A stretch of DNA of 64,000 bases, taken from NCBI RefSeq assembly GCF_000368765.1, contig NZ_KB849659.1, positions 1 to 64,000 of the forward strand, in the 5' to 3' direction. Positions 41,818-49,491 of the stretch are shown here, one piece after another; positions within the stretch are counted from its first letter, which is position 1; every line of letters starts with the position of its first letter. A model generated the notes under the pieces. The model was not told the DNA's origin, did not search any database, and saw only the letters and a program-made list of their open reading frames with translations. Both the position numbers and the translations under genes were made by a program. Source of the stretch: Acinetobacter junii CIP 64.5. Its GTDB lineage: Bacteria; Pseudomonadota; Gammaproteobacteria; Pseudomonadales; Moraxellaceae.

Positions 41818-43956
41818 ATGCGTCAAATTCTTCAAGACATGGCGAATGGTGGAACAACGGTGACGGAAGCACCTGCACCCCAATGCACATCAGGACATGT
41901 GCTGATTGCGACGACTACATCGTTGATTTCCGCAGGCACCGAACGAATGTTGGTGGGATTTGGGAAAGCGTCTTTAATTGATAAAGCACGTCAGCAACCT
42001 GAAAAAGTCAAAATGGTTCTTGAAAAAGTGCAGACCGATGGTTTATTGACAACCTATGACGCAGTGAAATCAAAATTGGCACAACCTTTGGCTTTAGGTT
42101 ATTGCAATGTTGGCGTGATTCATGAAATTGGGCATGGTGTCGACGGGCTGAAAGTGGGTGATCGTGTCGTATCGAATGGTCCTCATGCCGATGTGGTGAA
42201 AGTGCCAAAAAATCTCTGCGCGAAAATTCCAGATCAAGTCTCCGATGAAGCGGCCGCTTTTGCAGTTGTTGCCAGTATCGGCCTACAAGGAATTCGCCTT
42301 GCTGAACCGACCTTGGGGGAGTGCTTTGTCGTCACTGGTGCAGGACTGATTGGTTTATTAACCATTCAAATGCTCCGTGCAAATGGTTGTCGTGTACTGG
42401 CGATTGATTTTGACCAAAGCAAGCTGGAATTGGCGAAGCAATTTGGTGCCGAAGTGTGCAACCCTGGGCGTGGAGAAGACCCTGTTGCAACAGGGTTGGC
42501 ATTTAGTCGTGGTTTAGGGATTGATGGCGTGATTATTACTGCCTCGACTAAAGTTAGTGACCCAGTAACTCAGGCCGCACGGATGAGTCGAAAACGCGGA
42601 CGCATTATTTTAGTGGGTGTGACAGGTTTAGAGTTGAACCGTGCTGACTTTTATGAAAAAGAACTGAGTTTCCAAGTTTCATGTTCTTATGGGCCTGGTC
42701 GCTACGATGCCGAATATGAAGATAAAGGGCATGATTATCCACTTGGATTTGTACGTTGGACAGAACAACGCAACTTTGTAGCTGTTTTGGATATGTTGGC
42801 TGCAGGTACCTTAAATGTTGATCCTTTAATTACCCACCGATTTGATTTTGAAGATGCGCCACAGGCTTACAATGTGCTGACCGAAGATCAGGCAGGGTTG
42901 GGTATTTTACTCAAATATCCTTCAGCAATTGCCTCACGTCTTGGACAAAATGTGGTGTTGAAACCGATACAGGTTGAACCAGAGAATGCTGTAGTTGGTT
43001 TTATTGGAGCTGGTAATTATGCCTCACGTATTTTGATTCCCGCATTTAAGAAAGCTTCCGCACAACTTCATACCATTGTGACTGCTGGCGGAATTAATGG
43101 CGTCATTCATGGTAGTAAAACAGGATTTGCCGAAGCATCGACAGATCTGAACGCCATGTTACAACATCCAGAAATCAATACGATTGCGATTGTGACACGG
43201 CATAATAGTCATGCATCGATGGTGGAGAAAGTGCTTGCTGCAGGTAAACACGTTTTTGTAGAAAAACCGTTGGCGTTACATGTCGATGAAATTGATCGCA
43301 TTGAACAATTGTATCAACAGCAAAGTACAACCGATCGTTATAGTCGTGTTATGGTAGGTTTTAATCGTCGTTTTGCACCGCAAGTGCAAAAAATGAAAGC
43401 CTTGCTTGACACAGTAAAAGAGCCAAAAAGTTTTATTATGACTATGAATGCAGGGGCGATTCCTGCAGAGCATTGGACACAAGATTTACAAATAGGTGGT
43501 GGTCGCATAATTGGTGAAGCGTGCCATTTTATTGACTTGATGCGTTTTCTTGCAGGTTCGAAAATTGTATCGATTCAGGCTCGTCGTATGGGTGAAACCG
43601 ATGCTGTGCAGGTTCTAGAAGACAAAGCCTCAATGACGTTTGGTTTTGAAGATGGATCATTTGGTACGATTTTTTATTTGGCGAATGGTGCATCCAGTTT
43701 TCCAAAAGAACGCATAGAAGTCTTTACAGCAGGGCGTGTTTTACAGCTCGATAACTTTAGAAAACTGAAAGGTTTTGGCTGGCCTGGATTCAATAAAATG
43801 AATCTGTGGCGTCAAGATAAAGGTCAAGAGGCATGTGCGGCAGCATTTGTGGAAAGTATTCGACAAGGGCAACCGACACCCATCCCTGCTGATGAAATCT
43901 TTGAAGTCGCACGTGTGACTTTACAAGTTGCTGAAATATTACGAGCACAAACATGA
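41818..43956 (+). CDS. Fused two-domain oxidoreductase: MDR dehydrogenase plus Gfo/Idh/MocA
   Basis: 712 aa. Residues about 1-370 are a medium-chain (zinc alcohol dehydrogenase-like) reductase with GDRVVSNGPHADVVKVPKNLCAKIP and NAD site VVTGAGLIGLLTIQML. From about 390 a Gfo/Idh/MocA domain follows, with NAD site VGFIGAGNYASRILIP, VEKPLALHVDEIDRIEQ and GGGRIIGEACHFIDLMRFL (catalytic-region His). The MDR half lacks the usual catalytic GHE zinc segment near residue 60, so its zinc site is doubtful. This fusion is found in polysaccharide clusters next to heparinase-like genes. The substrate is probably a nucleotide- or lipid-linked sugar; unproven. Confidence 0.85.
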   Translation: MRQILQDMANGGTTVTEAPAPQCTSGHVLIATTTSLISAGTERMLVGFGKASLIDKARQQPEKVKMVLEKVQTDGLLTTYDAVKSKLAQPLALGYCNVGVIHEIGHGVDGLKVGDRVVSNGPHADVVKVPKNLCAKIPDQVSDEAAAFAVVASIGLQGIRLAEPTLGECFVVTGAGLIGLLTIQMLRANGCRVLAIDFDQSKLELAKQFGAEVCNPGRGEDPVATGLAFSRGLGIDGVIITASTKVSDPVTQAARMSRKRGRIILVGVTGLELNRADFYEKELSFQVSCSYGPGRYDAEYEDKGHDYPLGFVRWTEQRNFVAVLDMLAAGTLNVDPLITHRFDFEDAPQAYNVLTEDQAGLGILLKYPSAIASRLGQNVVLKPIQVEPENAVVGFIGAGNYASRILIPAFKKASAQLHTIVTAGGINGVIHGSKTGFAEASTDLNAMLQHPEINTIAIVTRHNSHASMVEKVLAAGKHVFVEKPLALHVDEIDRIEQLYQQQSTTDRYSRVMVGFNRRFAPQVQKMKALLDTVKEPKSFIMTMNAGAIPAEHWTQDLQIGGGRIIGEACHFIDLMRFLAGSKIVSIQARRMGETDAVQVLEDKASMTFGFEDGSFGTIFYLANGASSFPKERIEVFTAGRVLQLDNFRKLKGFGWPGFNKMNLWRQDKGQEACAAAFVESIRQGQPTPIPADEIFEVARVTLQVAEILRAQT

Positions 43957-45725
43957 GTCAACTCCAACTCAAGGCAAAGACGGCATGGGCATTAGGCTTT
44001 ATGAGTCTATTTCGTGTATTGAAATATCGCTTGAGTGTAAGAATTGGGTTGAATTCTGTGCAAAAATTGACAGCACAGTTGCCTCGAGGCAATTTTTTTG
44101 CTTCGCCACGACCAAATGAAGAATCGGGTGCCACAGTAACGGATATACCTAATTGGTTTTATAATCGGTTTAGCCATCGTCAATTTAAAGATACACATTT
44201 ACCTTGGTATCAAATTCCCGACTTTGATGAACAGATCGGTGACATTAAAGGAATTTGGGAAATTTCTCGCATGCAATGGGTGCTTGACTTTGTCGTGCGA
44301 GAGCGCAAACAGCAAGATGGTCTGGCCTTACTTGAGCTGGATTGTTGGCTGAATGATTGGTGTTGCAATAATCCAGCTTATTTTGGGCCGAACTGGAAAT
44401 GTGGTCAGGAAGCATCGATTCGTGTTATGCACCTGATAGCTGCCTATCTTGGTTTACCAAATCGGGCTGATCCACAAATTCAATTATTGGACTTAATACA
44501 CGTTCACTTGCAACGAATTTCCCCCACCATAGATTATGCGATAGCCCAAAACAATAATCATGGTACCTCTGAAGCCACCGCACTGTATATAGGTGGAGTT
44601 TTTCTCAATCATTTTCGACCATCATCACAAGCCAAGCAATGGCAAGATACAGGGCGTTATTGGTTAGAAAATCGGGCCAAATGCTTGATTATGGCAGATG
44701 GTGGTTTTAGTCAATATTCAGTCAATTATCATCGTGTAATGCTTGATTCTTATTGTCTAGCCGAGATTGTTCGTCGACAGTTTGACGATAAGACCTTTTC
44801 CATACGATTACAACAGCAATTACAACGTGCAACAGATTGGCTTCATGTGTTAACACAAGTACATGGGAATGCTCCCAATTTAGGTGCGAATGATGGTGCA
44901 CGGTTGTTGGTAGTATCGGCAACCGATTATGCGGATTTTCGACCAAGTGTACAGCTAGCTAGCACGCTATTTGTGGGACACAGTTACTATCAAACTGCGG
45001 GCACGTATGATCAGGTATTGGTATTTTTTGCCTTAGAAAAAATGCAAAATCAGGCCTTTGAATTGCCGAGTAAGCAACAGTTTTTTCAGGACAGTGGCTT
45101 AATGACCGCTACAATCGGACCCTTTTTTTTGGCATTTAAACTACCGATCTTTCACTTTAGACCGAGTCAATGCGATAGTTTGCATCTGGATGTATGGTGG
45201 CACGGAGAAAACCTGTTACGTGATGGGGGAACCTATAGCTATAACTCTACCCTAGAAGATTTGGACTATTTTTCAGGAACAGCCAGTCACAATACCGTAC
45301 AGTTTGATGATCATCTGCAAATGCCACGTTTGAGTCGTTTTTTATTTGGTGATTGGCTGAAACCCAAAAATCTTCACTATGCAAAAGATCATTGGCGTTG
45401 TGGCTATCAAGACGCTTGGGGTGGACAACATGAACGTGAGATTATTTTAACTCGTCATTCTATTAGGGTTATTGATCGTGTCTCTGACTTTAAGCGTCAA
45501 GCCATCTTACGTTGGAGACTACAGCCTGATCATTGGGTACTCACGCCAGACGGAGTAAGCAATGGTCAAATCATGTTGCAGCTTGAACGACCTCAGAATG
45601 CGCAAATGCATTTAATACAAGGCGAAGAATCTCGTAACTATTATCAAAAAAATCCATTACCTGTGCTCGAGATCACTGTAACACAGCCCACTACCATTGT
45701 GACCATTATCAAAGATTTGACATGA
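43953..45725 (+). CDS. Heparinase II/III family protein
   Basis: 590 aa. The N-terminal alpha/alpha toroid (about 90-370; EISRMQWVLDFVVRE, NPAYFGPNWKCGQEASIRV, AQNNNHGTSEATALYIGGVF, SVNYHRVMLDSYCLAEI) carries the Asn-His and Tyr-x-x-His residues typical of such lyases. The beta-sandwich domain follows (DVWWHGENLLRDGGTYSYN, FSGTASHNTVQFDD). No signal peptide is seen, so it may act in the cytoplasm or on the inner membrane face. It overlaps its neighbours by 4 nt on both sides (ATGA). It may act on a uronic-acid-containing product; unproven. Confidence 0.85.
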   Translation: MSQLQLKAKTAWALGFMSLFRVLKYRLSVRIGLNSVQKLTAQLPRGNFFASPRPNEESGATVTDIPNWFYNRFSHRQFKDTHLPWYQIPDFDEQIGDIKGIWEISRMQWVLDFVVRERKQQDGLALLELDCWLNDWCCNNPAYFGPNWKCGQEASIRVMHLIAAYLGLPNRADPQIQLLDLIHVHLQRISPTIDYAIAQNNNHGTSEATALYIGGVFLNHFRPSSQAKQWQDTGRYWLENRAKCLIMADGGFSQYSVNYHRVMLDSYCLAEIVRRQFDDKTFSIRLQQQLQRATDWLHVLTQVHGNAPNLGANDGARLLVVSATDYADFRPSVQLASTLFVGHSYYQTAGTYDQVLVFFALEKMQNQAFELPSKQQFFQDSGLMTATIGPFFLAFKLPIFHFRPSQCDSLHLDVWWHGENLLRDGGTYSYNSTLEDLDYFSGTASHNTVQFDDHLQMPRLSRFLFGDWLKPKNLHYAKDHWRCGYQDAWGGQHEREIILTRHSIRVIDRVSDFKRQAILRWRLQPDHWVLTPDGVSNGQIMLQLERPQNAQMHLIQGEESRNYYQKNPLPVLEITVTQPTTIVTIIKDLT

Positions 45726-46942
45726 AAATTCTCTATTTCCATCAGCATTTTTCAACGCCAAAGGGATCGACTGGTATTCGTTCATATGCCATGGCACAAG
45801 CTCTATTACGTCAAGGACATCAGGTCACTATGGTGTGTGGTTCTTTTGGTGCAGGGCAAACTGGATTAAGCCAGCCTTTTGAAAAGGGTGTGCGTCGTGG
45901 CATAGTTGATGGCATCGATATTATTGAATTTGAATTGCCTTATTCTAATGCTTTGTCCTTTCTTAAACGCGTACTTATATTCTTAAGTTTCGCATTTAAG
46001 TCGATTCGCGTGGCACTCACCGAACCTTACGATGTGGTTTTTGCCACAACCACACCGCTCACAGCAGGTATTCCTGGTATTTTTGCAAAATGGCTACGTC
46101 GTAAAACCTTTGTATTTGAGGTGCGTGATTTATGGCCAGAATTACCCAAAGCTATGGGAGTGATTAAGAATCCCATCATTTTGATGATGATGTCTATGCT
46201 CGAATGGTTGTCTTACCATTCAGCCGATCGTTTAATTGGACTGTCACCAGGGATTGTGGATGGCATTATTGGTCGTGGTATTCAGCCTGAGCGTGTGGCC
46301 TCAATTCCCAATGGATGTGATTTGGATATTTTCGATCAGCCGATTGAGGTATGGCGACCAGAAGGAGTCAATCGCGGTGATTTGATGGCGATTTTTACAG
46401 GTACACATGGTCTAGCCAATGGTTTAGATGCAGTGATTGCTGTGGCAAGTGAATTAAAACAACGTGGACGGGATGATATTAAATTGGTGTTGGTCGGTGA
46501 CGGTATGCAGAAACCAGCCTTACAACAACAGGCGCATCGCTTAGAATTGAATAATATTATTTTTCATGATCCTGTAAATAAGCAACAACTGGCGGCATTA
46601 ATGGCAGGCGCCGATATTGGTATGCAAATTTTAGCCAATGTTCCAGCCTTTTATTATGGAACATCGCCCAATAAATTCTTCGACTATATTGCAGCTGCAT
46701 TACCTGTATTGAATAATTATCCAGGATGGTTGGCGGAGTTGATTGAAAAAGAGCATTGCGGTTTTGCTGTGCCTCCCGATCAGCCGAAGGCCTTTGCGAA
46801 TGCGCTAGAGAAAGCTGCGTCAGATCGTGATCAACTGAAGCGTATGGGACAAAATGGACAAAATGTTGCTAAGACGCAGTTTAATCGCGTGGCTTTGTCA
46901 CAGCAGTTTGTACAATGGGTGACTGGAGCAAAACATGATTAA
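45722..46942 (+). CDS. Glycosyltransferase family 4, WbuB-like
   Basis: 406 aa GT-B enzyme. MKILYFHQHFSTPKGSTGIRSY is the characteristic WbuB-type N-terminus with a donor/acceptor loop. EVRDLWPELPKAMG and the C-terminal FYGTSPNKFFDYIAAALPVLNNYPG (E/D-x7-E-like region) follow. WbuB-type enzymes often add the second sugar to an undecaprenyl-linked amino sugar. It is coupled by ATGA to the heparinase-like gene and overlaps the sugar transferase by 8 nt. Confidence 0.88.
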   Translation: MKILYFHQHFSTPKGSTGIRSYAMAQALLRQGHQVTMVCGSFGAGQTGLSQPFEKGVRRGIVDGIDIIEFELPYSNALSFLKRVLIFLSFAFKSIRVALTEPYDVVFATTTPLTAGIPGIFAKWLRRKTFVFEVRDLWPELPKAMGVIKNPIILMMMSMLEWLSYHSADRLIGLSPGIVDGIIGRGIQPERVASIPNGCDLDIFDQPIEVWRPEGVNRGDLMAIFTGTHGLANGLDAVIAVASELKQRGRDDIKLVLVGDGMQKPALQQQAHRLELNNIIFHDPVNKQQLAALMAGADIGMQILANVPAFYYGTSPNKFFDYIAAALPVLNNYPGWLAELIEKEHCGFAVPPDQPKAFANALEKAASDRDQLKRMGQNGQNVAKTQFNRVALSQQFVQWVTGAKHD

Positions 46943-47546
46943 ACGCTTATTAGACATCGTGATTGCTTTATTAGCGCTTATCTTACTTTCACCTATTTTA
47001 ATTATGGTTGCATTACTTGTTCGTAAGAATCTAGGCTCACCTGTTTTATTTCAGCAAGAACGTCCTGGTTTACATGGTCTACCTTTTAAAATGATTAAAT
47101 TCCGAACCATGAAAGATGCTTATAATGCCCAAGGTGAGGCATTACCCGATAGTGAACGTCTAACCGCTTTTGGAAAACTACTGCGATCCACCAGTTTGGA
47201 TGAATTGCCTGAGCTTTGGAATGTGTTGAAAGGGGAAATGAGCATAGTAGGACCTCGACCGTTATTGATGGAATATTTACCATTGTATAATGCTGAACAG
47301 GCCAGACGACATGAGGTTCGACCAGGCATTACGGGTTATGCACAAGTGAATGGCCGTAATGCTATTAGCTGGGAACAGAAGTTTAAGCTTGATACATGGT
47401 ATGTTGACCATCAATCGCTGTGGTTAGATATTAAAATTATGCTGAAAACGGTTAAAAAAGTTCTCATTCGTGATGGTATTCATGCTGAAGGAGAAGCGAC
47501 CATGTCGAAATTTATGGGTTCGGAGTCAGGTAAGCATCATGACTAA
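46935..47546 (+). CDS. itrB: Initiating sugar-phosphate transferase, QuiNAc4N-type (ItrB/PglC-like)
   Basis: 203 aa small polyprenol-phosphate glycosyl-1-phosphate transferase. An N-terminal reentrant helix (LLDIVIALLALILLSPILIMVALLV) is followed by the catalytic core: QQERPGLHG, FKMIKFRTM, RSTSLDELPELWNVLKGEMSIVGPRPL, RHEVRPGITGYAQVNGRN. It starts glycan assembly on undecaprenyl phosphate. The adjacent acyltransferase, aminotransferase and dehydratase genes suggest QuiNAc4NAc-1-phosphate or similar as substrate. A second such enzyme lies at 61799. Confidence 0.88.
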   Translation: MIKRLLDIVIALLALILLSPILIMVALLVRKNLGSPVLFQQERPGLHGLPFKMIKFRTMKDAYNAQGEALPDSERLTAFGKLLRSTSLDELPELWNVLKGEMSIVGPRPLLMEYLPLYNAEQARRHEVRPGITGYAQVNGRNAISWEQKFKLDTWYVDHQSLWLDIKIMLKTVKKVLIRDGIHAEGEATMSKFMGSESGKHHD

Positions 47547-48198
47547 ACCTATTTATGCAATTTATGGCGCATCGGGGTGTGGGCGAAGTTTAATGCCTGT
47601 TGCGAGACAGCAATTACAGCGTGATGGATTAACCGCAGAACTCTATTTTATTGATGATCGTTTTGATCAGCCAACAGTATGGAATGGTCATCCTGCTGTA
47701 AATTATGCAACATTTCAGCAGTTGCAAGCGAGCTCTAAACATGTGGTTATTGCAATCGCGAACAGCCGAATTCGAGAAAAAATTGCTCTACAATTGCAGC
47801 AAGATGAGATCAAAATGTGGTCTATTTGTGCAGACAATGTGGTACTCATGGATGAAGTTGACCTAGGTGAAGGTTCAGCATTAAGTCCATTTGTTACAGT
47901 GACATCTAACATTCGTATTGGTAAGTGTTTCCATGCCAATTTATACAGTTATGTAGAGCATGACTGTTTGATTGGGGATTATGTGACTTTTGCACCAGGC
48001 GTCAAATGCAATGGTAATATCCATATTCATGACCATGCTTACATTGGTGCTGGAGCTGTGATTAAGCAGGGAACGCCTAATCAACCCCTCGTTATTGGTC
48101 AAGGTGCTGTGGTAGGTATGGGGGCTGTAGTGACTAAAAGTGTCCCAGCAGGGGTGACCGTTGTTGGTAATCCTGCACGAATTATGCAGAAGAAATAG
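47539..48198 (+). CDS. PglD-like sugar N-acyltransferase
   Basis: 219 aa. The N-terminal Rossmann-like domain (about 1-80; YAIYGASGCGRSLMPVA) binds the UDP-sugar. The C-terminal left-handed beta-helix (about 95-219; DLGEGSALSPFVTVTSNIRIGKCFHANLYSYVEHDCLIGDYVTFAPGV) carries the His of PglD-type enzymes. It probably acylates the 4-amino group of a UDP-4-amino-sugar made by the next gene. ATG 47539 overlaps the previous stop; the longer upstream frame is rejected. The Acinetobacter equivalent is one of the qhb/pgl type genes. Confidence 0.88.
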   Translation: MTKPIYAIYGASGCGRSLMPVARQQLQRDGLTAELYFIDDRFDQPTVWNGHPAVNYATFQQLQASSKHVVIAIANSRIREKIALQLQQDEIKMWSICADNVVLMDEVDLGEGSALSPFVTVTSNIRIGKCFHANLYSYVEHDCLIGDYVTFAPGVKCNGNIHIHDHAYIGAGAVIKQGTPNQPLVIGQGAVVGMGAVVTKSVPAGVTVVGNPARIMQKK

Positions 48199-48227
48199 TT
48201 GATAAACGAATTATTTGGAAGAACAAA

Positions 48228-49400
48228 ATGTTAAATACCGCATTTGAACCTTGGCCAAGTTTTACGCCCGAAGAGGCAAACGCGGTACAGCAGGTTTTAT
48301 TGTCGAATCGAGTTAATTATTGGACAGGACAAGAATGTCGTGAATTTGAAAAAGAATTTGCACATTATGTCGGCACACCGTTTGCGGTTGCACTGGCCAA
48401 TGGAACTGTGGCATTAGATGTGGCGTTAAAGGCTTTAGGCATTGGCGCGGGCGATGATGTGATTGTCACTTCTCGTACCTTTTTGGCATCTGCTAGTTCG
48501 ATTGTCACAGCAGGTGCAAATCCTATTTTTGCTGATGTAGAGCTGGATTCTCAAAACATTTCACGCCGTACCATTGAAGCGGTTTTGACAGATAATACCA
48601 AAGCGATTATCTGTGTGCATTTGGCAGGTTGGATGTGTGACATGGATCCCATCATGCAATTGGCTGAAGAAAAAGGCATTTATGTCATTGAAGATTGTGC
48701 GCAAGCACATGGCGCGATGTATAAAGGTCGAGCAGCAGGTTCGATCGGACATATTGGTGCATGGTCATTTTGCCAAGATAAAATCATGACTACAGGTGGT
48801 GAAGGTGGCATGGTTACTACCCATGATGAGCAACTTTGGAAAAAGATGTGGTCTTACAAAGATCATGGTAAGAATTACGACAGCATTTACCATAAACAGC
48901 ATCCACCAGGATTCCGTTGGTTGCATGATTCATTTGGAACCAATTGGCGAATGATGGAAATGCAAGCAGTCATCGGTCGTATTCAATTACGCCGTATGTC
49001 TGAATGGACGCAAAAGCGTTATGAAAATGCTCAACAACTTTTTGATGTATTTAAGAAATCTCCCTACTTTATAGTCCATGAGCCTTCGGTAGATTATCAA
49101 CATGCTTATTATAAATGTTACGTTCAGGTGAATACTGATGCATTACCTGAAGGCTGGTCGCGTGACCGTATTATGCATGAATTAAATTCTTTAAATGTGC
49201 CATGTTTTAGTGGCTCATGTTCAGAAGTGTATTTGGAACATGCCTTTGATGATACCCCTTGGCGTCCGCAGCAGCGTTTAGTCAATGCACAGAAACTAGG
49301 TGAAACCAGTTTAATGTTTCTTGTACATCCCACGCTGAGTAATGAGAATATGAATACAATGTTAGAAGCAATTCAAAAAGTACAGCAAATGATTGAATAG
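48228..49400 (+). CDS. DegT/DnrJ/EryC1 PLP-dependent sugar aminotransferase
   Basis: 390 aa. It transfers an amino group to a UDP-4-keto-6-deoxy sugar. The PLP lysine is K185 in SFCQDKIMTTGGEGG; EDCAQAHGA holds the Asp that pairs with the PLP ring. Relatives include PglE and other C4-aminotransferases. Placed between the acyltransferase and the 4,6-dehydratase, it completes a three-step route from UDP-GlcNAc to a UDP-QuiNAc4N derivative. Confidence 0.9.
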   Translation: MLNTAFEPWPSFTPEEANAVQQVLLSNRVNYWTGQECREFEKEFAHYVGTPFAVALANGTVALDVALKALGIGAGDDVIVTSRTFLASASSIVTAGANPIFADVELDSQNISRRTIEAVLTDNTKAIICVHLAGWMCDMDPIMQLAEEKGIYVIEDCAQAHGAMYKGRAAGSIGHIGAWSFCQDKIMTTGGEGGMVTTHDEQLWKKMWSYKDHGKNYDSIYHKQHPPGFRWLHDSFGTNWRMMEMQAVIGRIQLRRMSEWTQKRYENAQQLFDVFKKSPYFIVHEPSVDYQHAYYKCYVQVNTDALPEGWSRDRIMHELNSLNVPCFSGSCSEVYLEHAFDDTPWRPQQRLVNAQKLGETSLMFLVHPTLSNENMNTMLEAIQKVQQMIE

Positions 49401-49418
49401 GGGATGTCCCAAAAATGT

Positions 49419-49446
49419 GATAAATGATGTGATAGCATCGTTTATC
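49419..49446 (+). promoter_or_regulatory. Hairpin between aminotransferase and dehydratase genes
   Basis: GATAAATGATG and CATCGTTTATC form an 11-bp stem with one wobble pair around a TGATAG loop. No T run follows, so it is not a clear terminator. It could adjust expression of gdr or stabilise the upstream RNA. Confidence 0.35.
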
Positions 49447-49491
49447 CCCAAATGACTCGTATTTTGTACCCCTTTGCCCAGAAGATACCTT

